64,000 nt of DNA from Pyrrhosoma nymphula (GCA_963573305.1 OY754329.1:17327200-17391199), one strand, 5' to 3'; positions 45,162 to 56,192 are shown, numbered from the stretch's first letter. A program made the numbers and translations. Notes: generated by a model not told the origin, from the letters alone.

Positions 45162-46407
45162 ATTTTCAAAAAATCTAAAACGCAAAGACGTATATGCTTG
45201 AGGAGCAAGTCACCCGCTCAGTGAAAACGAAGGCCGGGCGAAGACTGTTGTTTCGCTTGAAGCAGTTTTGAAGTAGCTGCATGAAGTGATTAGTGTAACG
45301 ACACCCTGATAGGTTGCTGAATACAAAATGCGAGATAAATGGGTGTATTCCATAAATCAATTAAAAGTCTTGCAATTTATTAGTTGTCACGGGGAAGGCC
45401 TGAGTATATAAGAAATCAGAATGAGGAAAGTAGGCACTCTCTACTCTCCTAAATTTGTTGCACTTAAAAGTTAATGCAATGTTGTTTCAATTACTAGTGA
45501 TATACGGAGAGAAACTATAACCACGTTTATGGCGTTTTAACTCGGCGGCTTGTGACGCTAAGAAGCAAAAAAATATAGGGAGGACACAATGAATAATGTG
45601 TGGGTTTTCTCGTTTTATCGTCCCAGGAGAATTTGCCTTAACTCAAAGAAAAATGATTACAGGGATAAGGACTAAAGAAAAAAGGGTGCTAAGAATATAA
45701 CGGAAAGGCACAATCGTCAGCACCTATTTGATTCTTCCGGTATAAAAAAAATATATAGTGTTAAATATATGTAAAGAAACGAGAGAATACTGGTGTTGGA
45801 CATGTGGGAAAGGCCGCTAAAGTGGATGGACGGAGTTACTAGTGGCGAAGGAATACTTTGTAGGGTGAGAATAGGGTAAAAGTTGCGAAAATGCAGACGA
45901 CGAAAAGGAAAAGTAATTTCAAATTATATTTGATGTAATACTCGTGAGGAAGTAAACTTCAATTTCACGGGCATTTTAATTTTTTAAATGCTTAATATTC
46001 AAAATGATTCAAAACAAGGGCGATCATTCAAAATTAAGCTCATTGCGCATGAATACAAGAGAAACAAGTGCGAAGTACGCTGTCCATCTGACAAAATCAT
46101 AACGTTCGATGTTCTTCTGTACGATCGGCCTTATAAAATCGCTCGTCGGTCATCACTCGAATAAACTGAGCTCGATCGAAGGTGAACGGAACCCTAACGT
46201 TCGAACGTCAGCCAAGTTAAAAAATCGACCTCCTATACCATGTTGGAGATGGCATCTCTATTACGCATTTTGGTGGAACAACTCAGATGACGAGTGAATG
46301 ATAATTGGAGCGAATCGTTTTTGGCGCTCCATCTAATTCATTCATTACAGTATATCTACCGGTTAGAGGTAGGTTATGATGAAAGTCACAGAATATCCAA
46401 CGAACTC
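45162..46407. other. AT-rich DNA, nothing recognised
   Basis: No supported gene or repeat is visible. A short peptide near 45800 (G-H-V-G-K-A) is faintly LINE-like but not enough to call. Confidence 0.3.
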
Positions 46408-46996
46408 TTACACGTGCCGTGCCCTTTCTACCTCTAGTACTTCTTTCTTCATCTCAGCATAAGTCCTACCTTTTTTCATCCCGTCCATAAAACCGATTCT
46501 CTTCCTTCCCCTTCCCCACTTACCCAACATCCTACCCTCTATCACGGCCTTCAGCAAACCATCGCCCCTCATTACCCCTTCCAGCCACCTACCCTGTCTT
46601 CCCCTAATCTCATCTATAAGTTTCCTCTCCTCGCCCACCATGTCAAGCACTTCCTCATTTGTCTTCCTCTCCATCCTCATCCACACCCACATCTCGAAAG
46701 CCTTCAGCCTATTTTCGTCTTCCTTTCTCAAGGTCCACGTTTCTGCCCCATACAACGCCACACTCCATATCCAGCTCTTCTCCAGCCTCTTTTTTTACAT
46801 CCTTACTTAAGGTCCCCGTCATCAGCTCCCTTCTATTATAGAACGCTTCCTTCGCTAGCGCTATTCTCCTCCTAATATCTTTACTACTATGTCCTGTTTC
46901 TTTTAGCGTATTACCCAAGTAATTAAATTGTTCTACTTGCTCCAGTTTGTGATTTCCTACTCTTATCACCACCCTCGCTTTCTTTGTCCGATCCAT
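46408..46996 (-). pseudogene. LINE reverse transcriptase C-terminal region, single frameshift
   Basis: The minus strand reads L-E-Q-V-E-Q-F-N-Y-L-G-N-T, then I-R-R-R-I-A-L-A-K-E-A-F, and after a frame change A-L-Y-G-A-E-T-W-T-L, A-F-E-M-W, R-G-R-K-R-I-G-F-M. This is the C-terminal part of an RTE/CR1-like LINE polyprotein. The two halves differ by one base within seven A residues (46791-46797 on the plus strand as T). Removing one would restore a continuous match, so the copy is young. The catalytic YxDD region lies upstream and is missing. Confidence 0.88.
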
Positions 46997-47009
46997 CTAA
47001 TGGATCGTG

Positions 47010-47375
47010 GAATTTAAAATTGCGTGGAGTAGCTCAAGACCCGTGAAGCTGACGAACCCTTTCGCTCACTTTCATTGCGTAATTGCCTCGTGTGAACCTG
47101 TCGAGGCGACGACGCATCGCCCCGCGAGCCGTGAAATGAGCCAGGGGGGAGGAGGGAAGTCCTCAAAAGGCTGCTCCCCCCCTTCCCCGTCAGTGGCAGC
47201 CCTCCCCTCCTCTCGAGGACTACCACTGCTTTATGCGGAAGGTGATCGTCAACAGGGCGCCGAGAAGAAACTGCGCGGCGGACAATTGAACCTCCTCCAT
47301 CCGATCCCTTTCTCTGTTCAATACCACCTACCTCGGCACGATCGGATGCCGGATCGGACCGACTCAGTGCTAGTG
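47010..47375. other. GC-rich island next to a MITE, unknown
   Basis: CpG-rich DNA is open in both a plus frame (47007-47405) and a minus frame (47014-47421). Both run into the adjacent MITE, so neither stop is original. No domain is seen. Confidence 0.3.
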
Positions 47376-47939
47376 TTAAGGTGGTTCCACCGTAAAATGA
47401 CTTAAATGTCATTTTATTCATATTCTGTCTACTTGTAAAAAAACTTATCCTCTATTTTATATGAACAACAAAATAATACCTTTCCACGCTATTTTATTCT
47501 ATAATTGAATTTGTAATTACATTGTGTTCAATGGGGGAATGAGAGAAACACGGGGAAAAATAGTATTTTTCCATAAAATACAAATGCCATTTTCGTGGAA
47601 AACTGTCTCTAAGAAGGAAATAATCCAGAGAAATTGAATAAAAATAAAATATAGGCATCTAACCACCTTATTTTTTAGTTATTAGGGAATCACTGCCGTA
47701 ATTGAAGTAAAAATGCGGTAATTCGTAGGAAAAGGCGCTGCAGTCGGCTCCTATGACTGGAAAAAAGTGCTCATTTAAAATACATTCGTGGAATAATCTG
47801 CATTTTCTCTACTTTACTTTTGGTTTTCTGTAGGTAACGCATTTCATAAGCGAAAGCAGGAATATTTTGGACAAAATATAAAAAAATGTGGAATTTAGTA
47901 TTTGTTTTGACTCACACAGTCGCGGCGGAACCTCCTTAA
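47376..47939 (+). mobile_element. TTAA family 1 MITE, copy C
   Basis: Starts TTAAGGTGGTTCCACCG and ends CGGCGGAACCTCCTTAA, 564 bp. It aligns end to end with copies A and B. Its right-hand TTAA (47936-47939) is also the left-hand TTAA of the next element. Confidence 0.9.
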
Positions 47940-48484
47940 GGTAGTTAGAGCGAAAAATCACTTCACCTAGAATTTGATGAATTTGGCCTCATTTTAAAGA
48001 TAAAACTCCCATCTTTCCAATGATATCAAAATATTAACCCATTGCCAAACTACTTTTCGAGCAATTTGCCTAAGAATATAAGCTTTTTTACATGGCATGG
48101 ATTACTGTTATGCGCTCCAGAGGGAGAATATAGGAAAAATTAGGAATTTATAACTAACGGCGTGTAGTTTTTACGTTTTCTCAACTATTTATAAAAAATA
48201 ATATATTACTCACCATAGTAATTTTTACAGATCACAAAAAAACCTGTTGTTTTTAAGACTTTTTGGCCGTACTGCGTGAAGAAATGAGCCAAGTTAGAGA
48301 CTTAAGTAGATATATTTAATAAGTTACTGAGAATTTTTGTCGTTTATAAATGTATTTCTGCGCCATTAATATCTATTATAATATTTACTTCACACTTTTT
48401 ACAGACGATGAAATTTAAAAAAATAAAATTGGAATGTGGTCTCCATGATGACTAGGGAAATATATCTCAATCAAACTACCTTCA
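47936..48484 (+). mobile_element. TTAA family 2 MITE abutting a family 1 copy
   Basis: Starts TTAAGGTAGTTAGAGCGA directly at the end of copy C and follows the family 2 sequence to AATCAAACTACCTTCA, where the last TTAA has mutated. The junction shows one element inserted into the terminal TTAA of the other. Confidence 0.88.
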
Positions 48485-48889
48485 CCTACCTACAGTCTAC
48501 AACACTACCTACAATCACCTGAAATTCCTCTTCTCTTCCTTGCTTGCCAAGCGCTCTTCCCTCTTATCACCCTCTACTCAACGTGCCCTCACCTCCTCCT
48601 CCGTCCACATTTTCTGCCTCCTCTCTCTGCTCTGCCATCAGCTTCCTTTATATTTAGGAGGTTGACTCGCGACCGTGTGAGTCAAAACCGAAGAGTAACT
48701 TTACTTCTTTTGACACGCTTTTACGCAGTTAAACAAATTACTCCTCCCTCTTTTAATAAATGCCTAAGCTATCGAAAAGAATAAGTAATGCACTTAAGAT
48801 CCACAGTAAACATGGAAAAGAGTTTAAGAAAAAATACTTTTCTCAGCATGGAAATGGGAGTCAAAATAGTGATTAGAGTGTGTCCTTCG
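48485..48889. other. Pyrimidine-rich then AT-rich DNA, no gene
   Basis: 48485-48650 is CT-rich on the plus strand (CTACCTACA and CCTCCTCC runs). Nothing else is recognised. Confidence 0.3.
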
Positions 48890-49645
48890 CTGCGCTAGCA
48901 GCTAGTTTCAGAGGGTGCCTGACCTCTTTCGTCGGCTTATGCTCTGTGACTAGTCTTTTTATTTTATTTAACAGTTTCTGGCTTCTCCCTGCCAATTATA
49001 ATTTTAGTATATCTATTGGTCTTTTTCCAGTATCCAAAGTTGTGTGTCGGTCCTCACCTATTATCCTTATTATTTCAGTATTACTGTTATTGAGGTATTT
49101 ATAATAGGTTAGTGACTGCTGTTTAATTGTATCTTTCTATTTTTTGAAGCTTTTCCATGGTACTTTTTTGATGCTAATCCAGCCCATGCTGGCGTGGCGT
49201 ATAGCATTACTGGTCTAATGAATGTCTCATATATTCTATTCTTCACTGTATTGGGGGTGGCGTTATTTCTGAGAATCGGCGATAACGTTGCCCTCATCAC
49301 TATTCTCTTTGCTATAATGGCATTAGTGCGATCTTTAAAGTTTAGCCTTTGGTCTAGCTTCGCCCCAAGATACTTTGCAGATTCTGACCAGTCGATTGGT
49401 TGTCCTTTTATACGTTGGCATGGGCACCAAGGTGTTACTACATGAGGTATCGTAAATAGAACTGCCTGTGTCTTATTTGTATTAATTATAATCCTCCATT
49501 TATTATACCATTTAACAACTTCGTCAATAGCGTCTTGGGCATATTCTGCCCCTATTTGCAGGGCCCTCTTACTCCTGGCCAGAATCGCCGCGTCGTCAGC
49601 ATAGAGGGCTATTTCTGTATGCCAATGGTCGTTGTCTTTAGTGAT
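48890..49645 (-). pseudogene. Jockey-type LINE reverse transcriptase, catalytic box to thumb
   Basis: The minus-strand frame from about 49640 reads A-L-Y-A-D-D-A-A-I-L-A (the YxDD catalytic box of reverse transcriptase). It continues to W-Y-N-K-W-R-I-I-I-N-T-N-K-T, A-K-Y-L-G-A-K-L-D, I-Y-E-T-F-I-R-P-V-M-L-Y-A-T-P-A-W-A. This order is typical of Jockey/R1-like LINEs. The frame stays open for about 178 codons to the stop at 49109 and then breaks. The N-terminal fingers are missing, so the fragment is inactive. Confidence 0.85.
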
Positions 49646-50168
49646 TATGCTTCAGCTATAAATGAATTTATATTATGCTGACACTGCCAGTAATTATGTA
49701 AATATTACAAATTAAAATGAAATTAGAATATTCCTTCCGATCCACCTTAAAATGTCTTTCATTACTTCTTAATTCATTTGTAAAATAATCTGGCAACGCC
49801 GATGTGATGAAATAGTGATGATGATAAATATCTAGTGATGGAAGGGAAATCCGGGAAATCCCTCACTTCGTATTTTCTAAATAACTTTCAACAGGGTATT
49901 TTGGCGTGCATTGATGATTTTAGCATTTCAGTAAATCATTGATACCGTGCTTGATATTTATCTTAAGTCAATTGCTCGCATAATAAGAAATTAATGTACA
50001 AATTTCCCTCACAAACTTCTCACGTGAAGAGGGCACTGAAACACGTTCTAAGTACATATTTATCATAATTTGCGATTTCTGTGCCAGTGTCCTCCCAAAT
50101 TATGAAGCCTGACTTGATATATATGTAAACAATGATAGTTTTCGCGATAAATAAGCGTAAAAACTACC
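49646..50168. other. AT-rich DNA, probably intronic
   Basis: No feature is recognised. If the VWC exon belongs to a plus-strand gene, this is upstream intron. Confidence 0.35.
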
Positions 50169-50810
50169 TTAACCCGGGAGTGGTCGCTAAGCTACTTATC
50201 ACGCGAGCGGTCGCGTGTGAGACTTTTTCTCACACTCAGATGTACCATTGATTATCTATCATAGAGCGTATATTGGCAATATATTACACCATATTTAGAT
50301 TTAATTTATTTCTTTTAATGTTCATTTGAAACAATGATTTCCACATATGCACAATTACTGATACAATTACGTAATCATTGCTAATTTTATTGGTGATGAT
50401 ACTATTGGGCATTAATGAAAAAAATTACCATTCTCATGAAGAAATATTTACTTATGAGGACATACTTTCTCATGACTCATAAATTTGCATTAACGTATCT
50501 GCTCTCCACGAAATTAATCAACTTTGCCCGCATGTTACGAAAGTGTAACGCAAGTGAGTGATACAAAAACACTAACGTCAGTAGTCGCGCGATGAGGAAA
50601 AGTATCACACCTTGTAGCCGACGGTATCAGACATATCATTACACAGCTGCGGACGCTTCATTTACACTTTTTGAGACGGTCGGTCAATAGGAAGAGATAA
50701 AAAGTCAGCTATAGGGAAAGGGAAATTATTCTAACTCATGATTACAAAGTGAGCACAAGTTTAAATTTGGTGTGAGAGAAAATCTCACTGCGCGACCAAT
50801 GGCGGGTTAA
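50169..50810. mobile_element. Non-autonomous piggyBac-like element
   Basis: A 642-bp element is bounded by TTAA on both sides. Its termini are CCCGGGAGTGGTCGC (left) and, reversed, CCCGCCATTGGTCGCGC (right). Subterminal GTGTGAGA...TCTCACAC-type inverted sequences lie inside both ends. TTAA targets with CCC-starting inverted repeats define piggyBac transposons. No transposase is encoded. Its right end is 49 bp from the splice acceptor of the VWC exon. Confidence 0.8.
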
Positions 50811-50859
50811 TGAATCGGGCACTCGATTCACAACTCTCTTGCCTTTGCACTGCTTCCAG

Positions 50860-51051
50860 GTTGCGTGTACGGCGGCTCGGAGTACGGCGAAGGGGAGGCC
50901 GTGGTGACGGACGAGCAGTGCCTCAACTGCACCTGCACCCGCGGGGCCCTCGTGTGCCACCTGAGGGCATGCCCCCCCTTGCCCAAGGTGCCGGGGTGCT
51001 CGGCCGTGAGGAAGGCCGGACACGCTTGCTGCCCCTCCATCGTGTGTGTCG
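50860..51051 (+). CDS. Internal exon encoding one VWC (chordin-like) cysteine module
   Basis: The exon is 192 bp. Upstream is a pyrimidine-rich tract ending CTGCTTCCAG, and it is followed by GTGAGT. It opens with two bases of a split codon and closes with one, so both introns are phase 1, as for shuffled extracellular modules. The product has exactly ten cysteines in von Willebrand factor C order: C-V-Y-G-G, then C-x2-C-x-C, single Cys, Cys, Cys, then C-C-P-S-I-V-C. VWC modules occur in secreted or matrix proteins, many of which bind BMP/TGF-beta ligands. The rest of the gene is outside the window or in exons I could not see. GC content is far above the flanks. Confidence 0.88.
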
Positions 51052-51057
51052 GTGAGT
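51052..51057 (+). promoter_or_regulatory. Splice donor of the VWC exon
   Basis: G|GTGAGT is a full consensus 5' splice site. It sets the exon end at 51051 and leaves the reading frame in phase 1. Confidence 0.8.
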
Positions 51058-51514
51058 GCTGTTAAAACAAATACCGATCAGCGCCCGCTTCCTCCATCCC
51101 CGTAAACGGCTTCGTAAGAAAAGAAAATGGAATTTGATTTCCTCTCTATTACTATCTGTGTGGCCTTGGTTAAAGATAATCCAGGGTTGAATGTTAATGG
51201 GGGTTTTTGCATCGCAACCTGTACCCTTGGAAAGTTTTGGTCGAAACGGTTGAGACAACAATTAAGGAGGAACCTGTGCCATAAAGTACTGAATTCATAA
51301 GAAGAATTAAATTTCACCTGATAAGGGAATTTAGGGTAAATATATCCTTTTATATTTTTTTGAAGCAATCCAAATACTCGATTGGAATGCTTAGAGAAAA
51401 TATAGTTAAATATGAATATGAAGAGCATCATGTAAGTCAGTGGTTGTGTTGCATCTAGTCGTCGCTTTTAGTTCGACGTAATATGATTTTTAGATTTAAT
51501 TTGTGGTTTTGAAG
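51058..51514. other. Probable intron of the VWC gene
   Basis: No recognisable coding sequence is present. Composition falls back to AT-rich within about 60 bp of the donor. Confidence 0.4.
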
Positions 51515-51671
51515 AAGAATTATTTATTTATTTACCTGAAGATGGCTTAGTATAAAGCTGAAACACGTGTAGTGTATTTTTAAATAAAGTGGACGTACTA
51601 CATCGATTACTTTAATTGTTACGATGTTCCACCAAATCTCGCCTGACACCGTTGATTTCAAGAATTATTTA
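51515..51671 (+). mobile_element. Minimal PLE-type hammerhead insertion 7 with 12-bp TSD
   Basis: AAGAATTATTTA at 51515-51526 and 51660-51671 brackets a 133-bp insertion with no palindromic partner. It consists of a hammerhead (51532-51576), a spacer, and a terminal coding-like stretch M-F-H-Q-I-S-P-D-T-V-D-F that stops at the duplicated target. It is the simplest member and shows what the others are built from. It lies in the presumed intron downstream of the VWC exon. Confidence 0.88.
51532..51576 (+). ncRNA. Hammerhead ribozyme in insertion 7
   Basis: CUGAAGA, stem II GGCUU/AAGCU (wobble-extended), GAAA, stem III A-C/G-U with an ACGU loop, and the triplet GUA. The core boxes are complete. 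Stem I is short. Confidence 0.78.
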
Positions 51672-53596
51672 CTTTATAGCATAAAACCTCTAAAAGTCTC
51701 TACAGATTATCTAATTTCTCAGTATTATTCTCATTGTAATGTTTAATAGCATCAATTGAAACATGGAAGCACTGAGATCGATCGAGACTGTTGAAACAAA
51801 TGAGTGCTACATTCCGGAACCTTACGCTTACCCGATAGTAAAACCATTGCACCATCATACTAATAGCAACTTTACGGTCGAATTCTACATACTAAATTTC
51901 AAATGTAGATAAATATAAAGGCCTATTTCCTTTTTTCACGAATGTCAAGGTAAATCCAAAGTTCAGATGTTTCGTGGCTTTCTTTCAGGAAATTTCTTCT
52001 ACCTAGTGTTTGCCACTGTCTGAGACCCAGTTTTCTGTAACTCTGTCGTCGATCAAATATTCATTCTCTGATTTATGATCCTAGAGCCTTTTATGACTAT
52101 CATAATCTAGTCAGAATGTTATATATATGCTTAAGTGTATGTTTGTATCACGAAGTACATCTACCGCAAATGTGATTGAGAAAAGCTGGAGTCATTGATT
52201 TATCATACACAGTTTTTTTTACAAAATTACCCTTCAACGAAGAAAAGTCAAAATATTCTGAATGTATCTATATGTTTGAAAATTCTCAAATTACGTAGAC
52301 CAAAGCCGTGAATAACCAACGCAGTAGAAAGCATAGGCATAAATTTCACCAAAGCCGTAGGCAGTGCTAATTACTGAGAACCGTCTAATATGCATGCTCT
52401 CGAATATATTGACATTGAAAAATGTGTATTTTCATGTAGTGCTGCCGAGAAGCATGATTTGATAATTCGGAATTCTATTACTAAAAGCACCATGAGGATT
52501 AAAATACTTGCAGTCAAACTGAGTACTACGCCGTGTTTCACATTTAACCTCCCAGTAGCCGCTAACGTAGCCACATTCGTCGCAGCATGTCGGCTCCTTG
52601 CTCGGAGGAAAATCGGAGATGTGTTTCTTAAACTTTAATACTGGCGTTAAATTGCCAATGACCGTAGCTGAAAAAGTATATTGTGTGCCTTGATATCTCA
52701 TGCACGTATTGTAAGTTTAAAAAAACTATATTGATGAAGCCAAACTTAAGATAAAAAATGTTATGTGAAGGGAGGTCATCGTTCTACCATCAAGACAGTG
52801 CATTTAACGTGAAATTCTATTATTTTGAAATCCATATGCCTTCATTTAAATGACCGATGACATAGTAATATTTATACATCAATCGATATAAAAAACCATG
52901 GACTATAAGATATGTAAAAATCAGGGCAAGTTTTCGGGCATGCCTAAAATGATGGCTCCTCCTTAATACTGTGGAGCAGTAAGGAGAAATGTGAATTTTT
53001 TTCAACACTTCTTATTGGTGCGATGCGTGTCATTTTTGCTATCTGTATTATCGTAAGGAGCGTATTGTGGTTATGTAATTGGAATATACTTTGGCGTTGA
53101 ATTCACCACCCTTTAGCGAAAGGCACCATGAGATCCTATGTTTTACATCCCAGCTGACAGAAGAGGTAAAAAACGTGAAATTTAGGGATCAGCATGAAAA
53201 AATGAATTTTGGTACTGTCCGTCGATAGGCAGGTGATGATCTATGAAGTATAAGATATTCATCGGACAAATTAATTCTTTCTTATGGTATGTGGGCACAG
53301 ATTCGGTCCCATATGGATCTGCATGAAGAGTAAAGTGGGGGCCATCCCCAAGGAGATGTTAATTACGCGTATTTAGAGTCCTTCACACATTTTCTCTAAG
53401 ATCGGAGTTCACCCTCTTACTAGTGGAACGGGTCCCGCTTAATCCCGCTTCAGCTGCTCGGACAAAAGCGCCGCGAGCCGAGGTGCGTGTAGCACTGATA
53501 AAATCTATGTAACCAGTTAAACTGTTTTTTGATGTAATTGTGATGATAAGAAATTAAGTATCCTGTCAAAAATCAGGCATGAGTAAGGTTGTTAAA
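51672..53596. other. AT-rich DNA, nothing firm
   Basis: A minus-strand frame at 52432-52701 contains E-P-T-C-C-D-E-C-G-Y-V-S-G-Y-W, which is cysteine-rich, but it lies on the strand opposite the VWC exon and has no clear splice sites. Otherwise nothing is recognised. Confidence 0.3.
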
Positions 53597-54133
53597 TTAA
53601 GGACGTTCGGTGGTTTCACTTAACTTAAGGGAATTCGACGAAACTTGCTGGAAGCATTAATTATGTTTTCTTAAAGCTACCTGAATTTTTTCAAAATTAT
53701 TTACCGCAGACTTCTTAGGATATTTGATGTGGATGTGGGCATGAAATTACATGGGTTCTTATGGGAACGCGAGGTGCGACTAGCTTTATTCATCGAAAAG
53801 AACGTTTTATAGTTAAGAATAAGAAAAACAAAAATAAATTAAATCATCAATTGGATAATGTATGAAAATCATTTGATATATTTTATTTTTGTTATTTTTG
53901 TTTTTCTTATTCTTAACTAGAAAAAGGATCTTTTTGATGAATTAAGCAACTCGTACCTTGTGTTTCCATAAGAACCCATGTAATTTCATGCCCACTTCCA
54001 CATCAAATATCTTAAGTAATCTGCGGTAAATAATTTTGAAAAAAAACAAGTAGATTTAAGAGAACATAAGTAATGCTTCCAGCAAGTTTCGTCGAATTCT
54101 CAGAAGTTGAGTGAAACCACCGGACCTCCTTAA
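53597..54133. mobile_element. TTAA family 3: near-complete palindromic DNA element
   Basis: TTAA at 53597 and 54130-54133 brackets two arms of roughly 250 bp that are imperfect reverse complements. They start TTAAGGACGTTCGGTGG on the left and TTAAGGAGGTCCGGTGG on the right when reversed, and include the GAATTCGACGAAACTTGCTGG block. The centre is a short AT-rich loop near 53850-53880. It is non-coding. The shared TTAAGG start links it to families 1 and 2, perhaps through one transposase. Confidence 0.88.
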
Positions 54134-55029
54134 ACTGCAAATTGATATCGTAAAAATTTGATGTTGCAATTTTTTAGAGTGAGTGACTATACAAATATAT
54201 AAAATTTGAGAGGTTTCTGTCTATGAGTATGTTTGCTATGCTTCTCTTCGAAAACCACTTGAGCAGAAAATTTGCATGATTTCTAGCGCATATACGACTG
54301 AGTGTTTTAGGACTATTGGAGTTTTAAAATTTGTAACCAATGCGGAATATTCCCCCCAAAGCCCATAAAACATTATTATTTATTTAACAGACTTCCTGAT
54401 GTCAAATAGAATATTTATAATTTATTTTTAAATCCGGTTTCAAAATTATAATTTGAAGCTAAAAGTTTCATCAAAACTAATTTTAAAAAGCATTTACGGA
54501 ATAGCATCCGTTTCGAATGCGTATTACCTCCGCCACTGAAGTACTAAAATTTAATCCATTTAAAGGAAAATTTTAACCTTGGTATCCAATATATGCTACC
54601 CAGTTTAATTTTTAGTTTGGAATATCACTATTTTTCGCTTATACGCTTTGAGCAGTATACATCCTATTACATACATTATCCATACATTACGATCAATCCC
54701 CCCCCCCGTTGGATTTCAACGGCTGCCTTCTGCAAGTAATCTATATCAATTAATCTGCGATATGAATTGAATTTGGAAATGCCAACCAGCTTTAAAAAGA
54801 ATTTACTTACCGCTGTCCTTAACAGGAAAAGAGTCGTTCAATGCGAAGTTTTTAGAGCAATTAGCCTTGCTTCACGTACCTATAAAGAAAATTTGAATCT
54901 GAATAATCTCTGGAGGATAAGGTAGAATGATTCCATGATGAAGACGAAATTAAATTCAGTAAAAGTAGGAAAACGATAGAAACAATTTAAGCCTGGAGGC
55001 AAGTAATAGAGCAGAGGGATAAATTGTCA
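54134..55029. other. AT-rich DNA, nothing recognised
   Basis: A C9 run lies at 54701-54709. No gene or transposon end is visible. Confidence 0.35.
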
Positions 55030-55113
55030 CATTAAAAAAATCGGCCTAGATCGGGAATCAAACCACAAAACATTGGCTAGCTGTTCCACTGTTCAGACCA
55101 CCACGCTACCAAT
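55030..55113 (-). repeat. tRNA-derived SINE head
   Basis: On the minus strand TGGTAGCGTGGTGGTCTGAAC resembles an A box and D arm. About 35 nt later GGTTTGATTCCCG resembles a B box and T arm, followed by an A/T-rich tail. The spacing suits an RNA polymerase III internal promoter of a tRNA-derived SINE. Confidence 0.5.
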
Positions 55114-56159
55114 CTTTTTTTTCCTGTGGCAATTTCTCCGTTATTTCGTCACCGTATTTGCGGCAGACATGCATATTTTCATTCATAGAGAAGAGGGTTC
55201 AGAAGACCAGCCCGCATACGCCTATGTTTCATCACCTTATAGAAAGCATTTAGTAACGTTGATTGGATCAGAATACTGATAGTCATAAAGAGCATAAGGA
55301 GTGCCATTTGACGACAAAAGGGAGTGTGAATAGTAGCTGGCAGTGATAAAATTCGAATGGATCTACGGCCGATGTTCGAAACATGCCGGGTTACTCTTAA
55401 TCTTTCTGGGGCGCACTACTCCACTGAAGCGTCAGAACGGCTGGTTCTGAGGATATTCGAACCCTATGGGAATTTTTAGGCTAGGCCAGTTAGTTAGTTA
55501 GTCAGCCAGGATAAGCGTTCTTGAACTTAACTCCGATTTTAACGTCCGAGGTCATCACTATAGTATGTGTAAAGCAAATTTTTGGAAATTAATTTCGACA
55601 TATAATGGAATTGGTGAGAACGAAGCCACCGGAAGCGATAAAGACAAAAACATAATTACTTAGGGAGAGAAAATTGGTTGTCTTTGTATCCTTATTGAAA
55701 ACTTGAAAAAAGGACACACTTAAGCAAAGAATAGGCCGAAACAATTCATATTACGCAAAATCCTACATCAGTTTAATAGTAAAATCTGTCGGTTTCAAGA
55801 CCAAAGCGAGAATATTGAATACACATTTCAAAACATATGTAGAATTAGGTCCAGAGAGATGGCTTACAGTGGATTTAAGCGATGGTTAACTTTTCCACCA
55901 GAATATAAAATGCATGGGCGCGATAGACGTAACAGGGCCGGAGGCAGAGTGATAATAGCAGTCAATTCTCATTTTTTAGTTCGTGAAAAGATTTTTGTCC
56001 TGTGCAGGCCGTGGCTGTATCGTGTTTCACGTCAAGGGGCCCTTCGCCTGGAAAAAGGCGTGACGTATCCCCTTATTGGGTTTTTGACACACGTGACAGG
56101 CTCTACAAGGGTGGACATATGGAGGTCGACACTGTTCTGGGGTGCAATTCTGTATGTTC
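55114..56159. other. No gene recognised
   Basis: A 108-codon frame (55859-56185) has two hydrophobic stretches but no known domain. A B-box-like GGGTTCGAATATCC lies near 55455 on the minus strand. Confidence 0.3.
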
Positions 56160-56192
56160 TCGGAATTTCCGAGCCTCGGAAGTGACGAAATG

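Noticed and set aside
47007..47421. 132-135 codon frames on both strands
   Set aside because: Both extend into a MITE inserted at 47376, so their ends are not original, and they carry no domain.
52432..52701. A cysteine-containing minus frame as a further exon of the VWC gene
   Set aside because: It lies on the opposite strand to the VWC exon, its cysteine spacing does not fit VWC, and splice sites are not convincing.
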